From JBEKHI01 sp050012355 (GTDB lineage: Bacteria > Actinomycetota > Actinomycetes > Streptosporangiales > Streptosporangiaceae), in NCBI GenBank assembly GCA_050012355.1, contig JBEKHI010000295.1, positions 1-11,045 on the forward strand: a stretch of DNA of 11,045 nucleotides, in the 5' to 3' direction. Below, piece after piece: positions 7,007-11,045 of this stretch. The notes under the pieces are model-generated. The model made no database searches, was not told where the DNA came from, and saw only the letters and a program-made list of their open reading frames with translations. The translations under genes and the position numbers were made by a program. Position 1 is the first letter of the stretch, and every line of letters starts with the position of its first letter.

Positions 7007-7309
7007 ATGGGCATCCTCGCATGGATCATCCTCGGCCTGGTCGCAGGCCTGATCGCAAATTCGCTGATCCCCGGCAGGAGATCGCAGGGCCTCATCATCA
7101 CCTGCGTGATCGGCATCGCCGGGGCGCTGCTCGGCGGCTGGCTAGCCACGAAGCTATTCCACGTGGTCACCCTGCACGGGTTCTTCAACCTGTCCACCTG
7201 GGTCACCGCCATCGTCGGCGCAGCGATCCTCCTCATGATCTACCACCTAGTCACTAGCCGGAGCAGCAGCCGCAGCCGCAGCCGGTCAACCCGGTGGGCG
7301 CGCCGCTGA
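7007..7309 (+). CDS. GlsB/YeaQ/YmgE-family stress response membrane protein
   Basis: The product has 100 residues and three hydrophobic helices at about 2-20, 28-50 and 63-82. The pattern MGILAWIILGLVAGLIAN, then PGRRSQGLIITCVIGIAGALLGGWLA, then STWVTAIVGAAILLMIYH is typical of the GlsB/YeaQ/YmgE family, also called transglycosylase-associated proteins. These Gly-rich small membrane proteins are linked to general stress and envelope responses; their molecular activity is not established. The C-terminal tail is strongly basic with Ser-Arg repeats (SRSSSRSRSRSTRWARR), coded by repeated AGCCGC units. The start is well supported by AGGAG (6996-7000) 6 nt before ATG 7007. It is the first gene of a rightward cluster, 68 bp from the next. 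Confidence 0.9.
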   Translation: MGILAWIILGLVAGLIANSLIPGRRSQGLIITCVIGIAGALLGGWLATKLFHVVTLHGFFNLSTWVTAIVGAAILLMIYHLVTSRSSSRSRSRSTRWARR

Positions 7310-7377
7310 ACAGGCAGGTCCCGCCACCGCTGTGAGGTCATCGGACGATCGCCACCACGAGTAAGCAGGTAATTGTC

Positions 7378-7977
7378 ATGTCAGCAGGGATCATCGTAGG
7401 CATCGTCGTGGCCGTCATCGTGATTGGTGTGGTCATCACCGGCCTGATGGCAGTCTCGCGCCGCCGTCGGCTCCGGCAACGCTTCGGCCCGGAGTACAGC
7501 CGGCTAACCGATGCGGGCGACAGCAAACGCGAGGCAGCAGCCGAGCTAACCGAGCGCGAGCGCCGGGTCAAGGATCTTGACATCCAGCCGCTAACCGGTC
7601 CGGCGCAGGCCCGCTACACGGGTGAGTGGGCGACTATCCAGGAGCAGTTCGTTGACACTCCGGCGGAGGCCGTCACCGGAGCGCAACTGCTCGTCACCGC
7701 CGTGCTGACCGAACGCGGCTACCCGGTCGAAGGTGACGATCAGGTCCTTGCCGACCTGTCCGTCGAGTACTCCGGCACTCTGGACCGCTACCGGGCGGCC
7801 GAGGAGATCAGCCACCAGGCAGCCACCAGCACGGTCTCAACCGAGGACCTACGGCAAGCCATGGTCCACTACCGTGCCCTCTTCGGTGAGCTTCTCGGCG
7901 AACCCGCACAGATAGCCGCGGACGATGACACGAGTCCGCAGCTTCCAAGGTCTGACACAGAGGAGATATCGAAATGA
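7378..7977 (+). CDS. Single-pass membrane protein with a conserved actinobacterial domain, unknown function
   Basis: The product has 199 residues. An N-terminal helix at 4-25 (IIVGIVVAVIVIGVVITGLMA) is followed by a basic cluster and the motif RRRRLRQRFGPEYSRL at 28-43, so the bulk is probably cytoplasmic. A charged linker (about 50-68) leads to a domain at about 80-175: WATIQEQFVDTPAEAV, a helical middle, then STEDLRQAMVHYRALFGELL. I recognise this layout from hypothetical actinobacterial proteins but know no activity for it. The next gene product repeats the same domain signature. ATG 7378 is preceded by only a modest AGG (7367-7369). The stop overlaps the start of the next gene (ATGA at 7974-7977), a sign of translational coupling. 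Confidence 0.82.
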   Translation: MSAGIIVGIVVAVIVIGVVITGLMAVSRRRRLRQRFGPEYSRLTDAGDSKREAAAELTERERRVKDLDIQPLTGPAQARYTGEWATIQEQFVDTPAEAVTGAQLLVTAVLTERGYPVEGDDQVLADLSVEYSGTLDRYRAAEEISHQAATSTVSTEDLRQAMVHYRALFGELLGEPAQIAADDDTSPQLPRSDTEEISK

Positions 7978-8507
7978 CCTCACCAACCGAAACAGCCAGC
8001 GATATGCGAATGATGCCGGAGGACGATCAGAGCACGCCTGAGCGCGGCTCGGATCCAGACGGGCTACAGATGGCAGACGACCCCCAGCCGCCTGCTCAGG
8101 CCGACTTCTGGCACCCGATCGGCGCCCCCGCGGGCAGCGCCGCGGGCAGCGATGCGGAGGTACCAGTCACCGCAGGCCAGGCCGACGCCGAGGAGTCGCC
8201 GGCACCGGACGCCGAACCCATGTCGGTCCCTGAGCCACCCGCCGCCAGTGACACCGCGAGCCCAGCCGCCGGCTGGCACGAGATCCTGGCGATGTTCGTC
8301 GATGATCCGCAATCCAGCGTCGAATTGGCCGCCGGTCTTGTCGACGACGACATCCAGTCGCTCGTCGCGTCCCTGAAAACGCAGCAGGACTCGCTGCTGG
8401 CAGCATGGCATGGCGAAGACGCCGGAACCGAGGAGCTGCGCACCGCTGTCCAGCAGTACCGAGCCTTCGGGAACCGTCTCACGGATTTCCAGGTAGCTCA
8501 CAACTGA
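7974..8507 (+). CDS. Acidic protein with the same C-terminal domain as its upstream neighbour, unknown function
   Basis: The product has 177 residues. The first 98 or so are acidic and rich in Pro, Ala and Asp, look disordered, and contain a short repeat (AGSAAGSD, from two near-identical 12-bp units near 8129-8152). The C-terminal part at about 100-172 is folded-looking: GWHEILAMFVDDPQSSVELAAGLV, a helical middle, then GTEELRTAVQQYRAFGNRLTDF. This matches the upstream protein's W..I...FVD.P...V..A..LV and TE.LR.A...YRA pattern. There is no membrane segment or signal peptide. The start is well supported by AGAGGAG about 8 nt before ATG 7974 and overlaps the upstream stop. The two proteins may form a complex at the membrane (inference). 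A strong hairpin lies 52 bp after the stop. Confidence 0.8.
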   Translation: MTSPTETASDMRMMPEDDQSTPERGSDPDGLQMADDPQPPAQADFWHPIGAPAGSAAGSDAEVPVTAGQADAEESPAPDAEPMSVPEPPAASDTASPAAGWHEILAMFVDDPQSSVELAAGLVDDDIQSLVASLKTQQDSLLAAWHGEDAGTEELRTAVQQYRAFGNRLTDFQVAHN

Positions 8508-8559
8508 GGCCCCGTTAATTCGACGGCCAGGCAGTCGCCGTCCTTCGCAGGGAACTTAT

Positions 8560-8588
8560 GGTCGCTCGCACCAGCGGTGCGAGCGACC
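8560..8588 (+). terminator. Perfect 13-bp stem-loop, likely terminator of the 7007-8507 cluster
   Basis: GGTCGCTCGCACC and GGTGCGAGCGACC pair perfectly around a 3-nt AGC loop. It is the longest perfect hairpin I found in the window. It begins 52 bp after the stop of the acidic protein gene and is followed by GGTGACATATTTGG, with no continuous T-run. Actinobacterial terminators often lack the U-tract, so termination is the leading reading. Confidence 0.65.
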
Positions 8589-8598
8589 GGTGACATAT

Positions 8599-8626
8599 TT
8601 GGCCGCTCGCTAATGACATGTATACG
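8599..8626 (+). promoter_or_regulatory. Candidate promoter of the 64-residue membrane protein gene
   Basis: TTGGCC (8599-8604) and TATACG (8621-8626) are 16 bp apart, just after the hairpin and about 80 bp before the next start codon. The -35 is weak, but the -10 lies in an AT-rich patch (ACATGTATACGAATA) in an otherwise GC-rich gap. Confidence 0.35.
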
Positions 8627-8703
8627 AATACCTGGTGCCGCTGCCCGCAGTCACGGATTACGGCCAAGACTCTACCCAAGCGAACATGCCGTCGGAGGCA
8701 GTC

Positions 8704-8898
8704 ATGCGTATCGGATCGGTACTACTACTCGTCTGGCTGGTAATCGGCGCCATCGCCGGTGGCCAGCGCCACTACTACAGCAGTTCTAACCCGAATTGCG
8801 CCCAAACAGGCACGATCGTCGTGACAGTTCTCGCCGGTCCGCTCAATTACTCCGGCGTGAACCCCAAGGTTTCCTGCAAATCACTACGCCCAAGCTAA
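8704..8898 (+). CDS. Small conserved actinobacterial membrane protein (64 aa), unknown function
   Basis: The product has 64 residues. A hydrophobic N-terminal helix (MRIGSVLLLVWLVIGAIAG) leads into GQRHYYSSSNPNCAQTGTI, then a second hydrophobic stretch VVTVLAGPLNYSGVNP and a short tail with a second Cys (C32 and C58). The combination of GxIAxGQRxYY, NC...G and AGPLNYxGVNPK is one I recognise from small hypothetical proteins widespread in actinobacteria; no function is known to me. The start is ATG 8704 with GGAGG (8694-8698) 5 nt upstream; an in-frame upstream ATG (8635) lacks such a site. It probably has its own promoter, since a terminator-like hairpin separates it from the upstream cluster. 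Confidence 0.78.
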   Translation: MRIGSVLLLVWLVIGAIAGGQRHYYSSSNPNCAQTGTIVVTVLAGPLNYSGVNPKVSCKSLRPS

Positions 8899-8913
8899 TA
8901 CCGCCGCGGGCGC

Positions 8914-9228
8914 TCAGCGGTGATGAAGGAGCCGGCCAGGACGACGCGGACGACGCGCTGCGCACCTTGGCCCAGTGCTACCGCCCCCGTCGCGAGCAGC
9001 CCGATCTCCAGCCCACTGACGAGCGCCCGGGCCCCGGTCGGCGGAGTCCCGGTCGGCGGAGTCCCGTCGCTGGCAACCCGGGCAGTCAGCGAAGGACAGC
9101 CGGACCGCTGGCGGCCAGTACACGAATTTCTCCGTCCGGCAGAAGACGCACAGCGCCGCACGGCTGGCATCGGATGGCCGCCGCGCTCCGGCAACAGCGG
9201 AGGGGTCGCTGATCATAGGGTCGGTCAT
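8914..9228 (-). CDS. Small CxxC zinc-ribbon-like protein, possibly frameshifted in its second half
   Basis: The ORF codes for 104 residues, with no family recognised. It has two CxxC pairs, C27-VF-C30 and C49-PG-C52, 18 residues apart, with the aromatic stretch EKFVYWPPAVRLSFAD between them, as in a zinc ribbon. AAGG lies about 10 nt before ATG 9228. After residue 53 this frame becomes Arg/Gly/Asp-rich and unlike a folded protein. Another minus-strand frame over about 9030-8895 has stronger G/C third-position bias and reads sensibly (ALVSGLEIGLLATGAVALGQ, then QRVVRVVLAGSFITAERPRRY), ending in TAG at 8897-8895. A frameshift near 9065-9030 is therefore plausible, and a 15-bp tandem duplication lies right there. 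It is downstream of the GAF-ANTAR gene on the same strand and converges on the 64-residue protein gene. It may be a pseudogene or two overlapping frames by chance. Confidence 0.42.
   Translation of the reverse strand: MTDPMISDPSAVAGARRPSDASRAALCVFCRTEKFVYWPPAVRLSFADCPGCQRRDSADRDSADRGPGARQWAGDRAARDGGGSTGPRCAARRPRRPGRLLHHR
9036..9065. repeat. 15-bp direct tandem duplication
   Basis: GGTCGGCGGAGTCCC occurs twice back to back. The unit is a multiple of three, so it adds five codons (DSADR, repeated) to the leftward ORF without changing its frame. It lies at the junction where the apparent coding frame changes. Confidence 0.85.
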
Positions 9229-9389
9229 TGCCAGGCCGCCTTCAACGCAGGATCGTCAGCGGCAAGGGTGCGCATGGTCTGGACCGAACCAGGCTCGCTA
9301 TTGCTACCAGGGTCGCACGAGCTCGCGGCGAAAGCGAATCCGCCGGGGAAGGTGACCTCGCACGCGCGTCGACGCCGCTGCCTCGTCTG
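9229..9389 (-). other. Spacer between the GAF-ANTAR and CxxC genes, open in the GAF-ANTAR frame
   Basis: After the GAF-ANTAR TAG stop (9392-9390) the same frame stays open for 54 codons to a TGA at 9227-9225, which overlaps the next ATG (9228-9226) by two bases. The only ATG in it (9275) gives a 16-residue ORF without a good ribosome site. No gene is called. Confidence 0.4.
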
Positions 9390-10118
9390 CTATTTACCGG
9401 AGACGATGGGTGCCGTACCGCGGATGACATCAGCGGACAGCTCGGTGAGCCGGTGATTGTGATCGCGCGCGTAGCGGCGCAGTACGACGAATGCCTCATC
9501 AGGGGTCACCCGGAGCCGCTCGGCCAGGACCCCCTTGGCCTGCTCGATGATGACGCGGCTGTTCAACGCCAGCTGCAGCTGCCCGGCCACGACTTCCTGC
9601 TCGCGAACCGCCCGTTCTTGCAGTATGCCGATGGTGGCTACGTCCGCGAGTGCCGTGGCCGCCACCACCACAGCCGGGTCCAGCCCGTCTGGCGCGACCC
9701 GGAACAGGTTCAGCGTCCCGATGACCTGGTCCCGCAGCCGCATCGGGATGGCGTGCACCCCGGCGTAGCCCATCTCCAGCACGGCGGCGGCGAACTGCGG
9801 CCACCGCTGCGCGGCGCGGTCTGATCTGATGTCGCTGACGATGACAGCCTGCCCGGTGCGGTAGCAGTCCAGGCACGGTCCCTCATCGCTCTGGATCTGG
9901 AACAGCTCCACTACCCTAGCCTGCTCCGTCGAGGCCGCCACCACCCGCAGTGCTCCCCGGCGGTCGGCCAGCAGGAGCCCGGCCGCGTCCACCTCCAGCA
10001 GCTCGACGCACCGGTCGGTGAGCGTCTGCAGGAACTCCATCAGGTCATATCCGGCGACGAGCGTGTCCGCCAGCTCCACGAACGTCTGCGCCAAGCGCTC
10101 GTCCACCGTTGCTGCCAT
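9390..10118 (-). CDS. GAF and ANTAR domain-containing regulator
   Basis: The product has 242 residues. A GAF sensor domain covers about 20-165, with the actinobacterial hallmark QSDEGPCLDCYRTGQAVIVSDI (about 76-97) and MRLRDQVIGTLNLFR later on. The C-terminal ANTAR domain covers about 172-233: LQLALNSRVIIEQAKGVLAE, then TPDEAFVVLRRYARDHNHRL. ANTAR domains bind paired RNA hairpins and prevent transcription termination; GAF domains bind small ligands or sense redox state. The protein is therefore likely a signal-responsive antiterminator, with ligand and targets unknown. C82 and C85 (CLDC) could be redox-active or metal-binding, which is inference. ATG 10118 is used; GGCGG sits only 3 nt before it, so initiation may be weak or coupled. 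It lies 70 bp downstream of the UBP zinc-finger gene on the same strand. Confidence 0.92.
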   Translation of the reverse strand: MAATVDERLAQTFVELADTLVAGYDLMEFLQTLTDRCVELLEVDAAGLLLADRRGALRVVAASTEQARVVELFQIQSDEGPCLDCYRTGQAVIVSDIRSDRAAQRWPQFAAAVLEMGYAGVHAIPMRLRDQVIGTLNLFRVAPDGLDPAVVVAATALADVATIGILQERAVREQEVVAGQLQLALNSRVIIEQAKGVLAERLRVTPDEAFVVLRRYARDHNHRLTELSADVIRGTAPIVSGK

Positions 10119-10188
10119 AACCGCCAGGTTAGGGCAGGCAATGGTTCCCGGGATCAGGTTCGTGTCCCGGGACCGGGCGACGAGCGGT

Positions 10189-10497
10189 TCAGACGAGACG
10201 CTGGTGGACGTAGCACCATCTCCACGACCTTTCCGACCGCAACCTAGCGGCGACCGGGTGGTCAGTCTCCTCGTAGTGCGCCCTGGCGTGGTGGCTCGGC
10301 GAGTCGTCCGAGCAGGCCACCCAGCCGCAGGTCAGGCAGACCACAAGGGCCGCAACGGCCGCCTGGGCCTGGCAGTCCCGGCAGTGATCTGCCTGGGGCA
10401 TGACCGGCGCCAGCCCTTCGAAGTGCTGACATCGCGGCGCGGTCCCGTTCAGGCTGATGGGCGGCGCGCCCAGAGCCATGCTCTGACCAGGGATCAT
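10189..10497 (-). CDS. UBP-type zinc finger protein
   Basis: The product has 102 residues and is essentially one UBP-type zinc finger, a domain best known from eukaryotic ubiquitin-specific proteases and HDAC6, where it binds the ubiquitin C-terminus. Stand-alone versions occur in actinobacteria, with unknown role. Visible ligands are C23 and H25 (CQH), C39 and C42 (CRDC), C54 and C57 (CLTC), C62 (GWVAC), H70, H74 (HARAH) and H80 (DHP), followed by the typical C-terminal SWRWCYVHQRLV. There is no protease or other domain. ATG 10497 is well supported by AAGGGGG about 6 nt upstream. It is the first gene of the leftward group UBP finger, GAF-ANTAR and CxxC protein, and is divergent from the LysR gene. 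Confidence 0.88.
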   Translation of the reverse strand: MIPGQSMALGAPPISLNGTAPRCQHFEGLAPVMPQADHCRDCQAQAAVAALVVCLTCGWVACSDDSPSHHARAHYEETDHPVAARLRSERSWRWCYVHQRLV

Positions 10498-10834
10498 GGC
10501 CAGCCCCCTTTACCATGATTGAAATGCCGGGCCAGGCCCGGCCGGTTATTCTTGAGTCAACCGCGCTGACACCCAGCCGGAAACAGGCAACCCGCGCACG
10601 CCCCATCACCAGAACCGATCACTGGCGGTCACCCCCATGGATAAGCCGCCTCGTCATGTTCCCGCGACCGTGGCGCGGACGTAGGCTTACACTAAGGATT
10701 TCCTATCTCAGGCCCAGTCCCTGCCTTGGTGATCCGGTCTCTGGACGACCCCGGTGGTCTCATCCGGGATCCGCTAACTAGAGCTGTTCCGGCGAGGAGC
10801 GCGAAATGGACTGGGCAAAGACCTGGCGGCAGGT
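10498..10834. other. Divergent region between the UBP zinc-finger gene and the LysR gene
   Basis: This stretch of about 340 bp holds the palindrome at 10526-10542, a minus-strand TTGACT (10560-10555) without a matching -10, and, near its right end, TAACTA (10775-10780), a possible -10 for the LysR transcript with no clear -35. A strong ribosome site GAGGAG (10794-10799) serves the mini-ORF at 10806. LysR regulators often bind such divergent regions, but the T-N11-A-type site I looked for is not obvious. Confidence 0.4.
10526..10542. promoter_or_regulatory. Perfect 17-nt palindrome upstream of the UBP zinc-finger gene
   Basis: GCCGGGCC and GGCCCGGC flank a single A. On the minus strand it lies between a TTGACT hexamer (10560-10555) and the AAGGGGG ribosome site, about 29 nt before the start codon. 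It could be an operator or a 5' leader hairpin; in the leader it could block or regulate initiation. No known consensus is recognised. Confidence 0.4.
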
Positions 10835-10865
10835 ATGGAGCTACGGCAGCTTCGCTACTTCGTGA
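10806..10865 (+). CDS. Possible Trp-rich leader mini-ORF overlapping the LysR start
   Basis: The 19-codon ORF reads MDWAKTWRQVWSYGSFATS and ends in TGA. GAGGAG (10794-10799) lies 6 nt before its ATG, a much better ribosome site than the one before the LysR ATG at 10835. The two ORFs overlap in different frames. Three of the first eleven residues are Trp. It could be a leader peptide coupling translation to the LysR gene, or an accidental ORF whose Shine-Dalgarno site has another purpose. Confidence 0.35.
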   Translation: MDWAKTWRQVWSYGSFATS

Positions 10866-11045
10866 CGCTGGCGCAGGAGCTGCACTTCGGCCGCGCGGCT
10901 GAGCGGGAGCACATCGTGCAGTCGGCACTGAGCCAGCAGGTCCAGCGGCTGGAGCGTGAACTGGGTGTCCGCCTACTCGAACGCAGCACGCATCATGTTT
11001 CGCTGACCGCCGCCGGGGTGGTGTTCCTGGTCGAGGCGAGGCAGA
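10835..11045 (+). CDS. LysR-family transcriptional regulator, N-terminal part (cut by window edge)
   Basis: The first 70 codons are present. The product starts with the canonical LysR winged helix-turn-helix: MELRQLRYFVTLAQELHFGRAAE (1-23), recognition region VQSALSQQVQRLERELGVRLLER (33-55), then the wing STHHVSLTAAG (56-66). LysR proteins are tetrameric DNA-binding regulators with a C-terminal effector-binding domain, which lies beyond the window, so the ligand and target cannot be inferred. The start is set by the conserved N-terminus. The ribosome site is weak (GGCAGGT, very close to the ATG), and a mini-ORF with a strong site overlaps it. The gene is divergent from the UBP zinc-finger group and might regulate it. 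Confidence 0.92.
   Translation, partial: MELRQLRYFVTLAQELHFGRAAEREHIVQSALSQQVQRLERELGVRLLERSTHHVSLTAAGVVFLVEARQ

Noticed and set aside
7261..7294. Repeated AGCCGC units as a possible regulatory repeat
   Set aside because: The repeats are inside the GlsB-like coding sequence and explain its Ser-Arg tail. They are too short and irregular for a CRISPR or iteron array.
7258..7335. Alternative frame at the end of the GlsB-like gene giving a Gln/Pro-rich tail (QPQPQPVNPVGAPLNRQ)
   Set aside because: A frameshift would have to occur after the TAG at 7255-7257 of that frame, no slippery site is visible, and a basic Ser-Arg tail is acceptable for the family. It is a by-product of the AGCCGC repeats.
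8129..8152. Two 12-bp near-repeats (CCGCGGGCAGCG)
   Set aside because: They are coding low-complexity sequence in the disordered arm of the acidic protein, with no sign of a separate function.
8920..9456. Plus-strand ORF across the CxxC gene and following spacer (178 codons)
   Set aside because: It has no domain, no ribosome site and an irregular composition. The minus-strand frames are better supported.
9228..9824. Plus-strand ORF opposite the GAF-ANTAR gene (198 codons)
   Set aside because: The minus-strand GAF-ANTAR protein is unambiguous. This frame is its mirror and has no ribosome site of note.
10692..10928. Minus-strand ORF overlapping the LysR start (78 codons)
   Set aside because: It is antisense to a canonical LysR helix-turn-helix and has no family features.

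Overview
The window reads as chromosomal DNA from a high-GC Gram-positive bacterium (Actinomycetota). Codons are strongly biased to G or C in the third position, the genes carry Shine-Dalgarno sites of the AGGAG type, and several products belong to families concentrated in actinobacteria: a GAF-ANTAR regulator, a short slipin without an N-terminal membrane hairpin, and a 64-residue two-helix protein. The genus cannot be told from the sequence alone. I see no phage genes, insertion sequence, CRISPR array, rRNA or tRNA.

Layout. 1-2311 (minus): the start of a NitT/TauT-type ABC transporter permease, preceded on the same strand by an FtsH membrane protease. A gene-free stretch of about 550 bp separates ftsH from a rightward run: a YihY/BrkB-family membrane protein (2862-3887), a small two-helix membrane protein (4048-4581) and a SigB/SigF-type sigma factor (4627-5580). 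The sigma gene converges on a leftward slipin gene (5625-6554), and one strong hairpin covers both 3' ends. An AT-rich gap (6555-7006) holds the slipin promoter. Next comes a rightward cluster of small envelope genes: a GlsB/YeaQ-type protein (7007-7309), two translationally coupled proteins that appear to share a C-terminal domain (7378-7977 and 7974-8507), a strong hairpin, and a 64-residue membrane protein (8704-8898). From about 8900 to 10500 the genes run leftward: a UBP-type zinc-finger protein, then a GAF-ANTAR regulator, then a short CxxC protein that may be frameshifted. A rightward LysR-family regulator begins at 10835 and leaves the window.

How the genes may work together (inference). 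Most products are membrane quality-control or stress proteins (FtsH, slipin, GlsB-like, small membrane proteins) or regulators (alternative sigma factor, ANTAR RNA-binding regulator, LysR). This fits an envelope-stress or general-stress island. FtsH and SPFH proteins act together in E. coli (FtsH-HflKC), so finding ftsH and a slipin about 3 kb apart is suggestive only. No anti-sigma factor or anti-anti-sigma factor lies beside the sigma gene here.

No clear new defence or mobile system was found. The points most worth a second look are the paired genes with a shared domain, the possibly frameshifted zinc-ribbon gene with its 15-bp tandem duplication, the perfect hairpins at 5614-5639, 8560-8588, 4589-4605 and 10526-10542, and a tryptophan-rich mini-ORF overlapping the LysR start.
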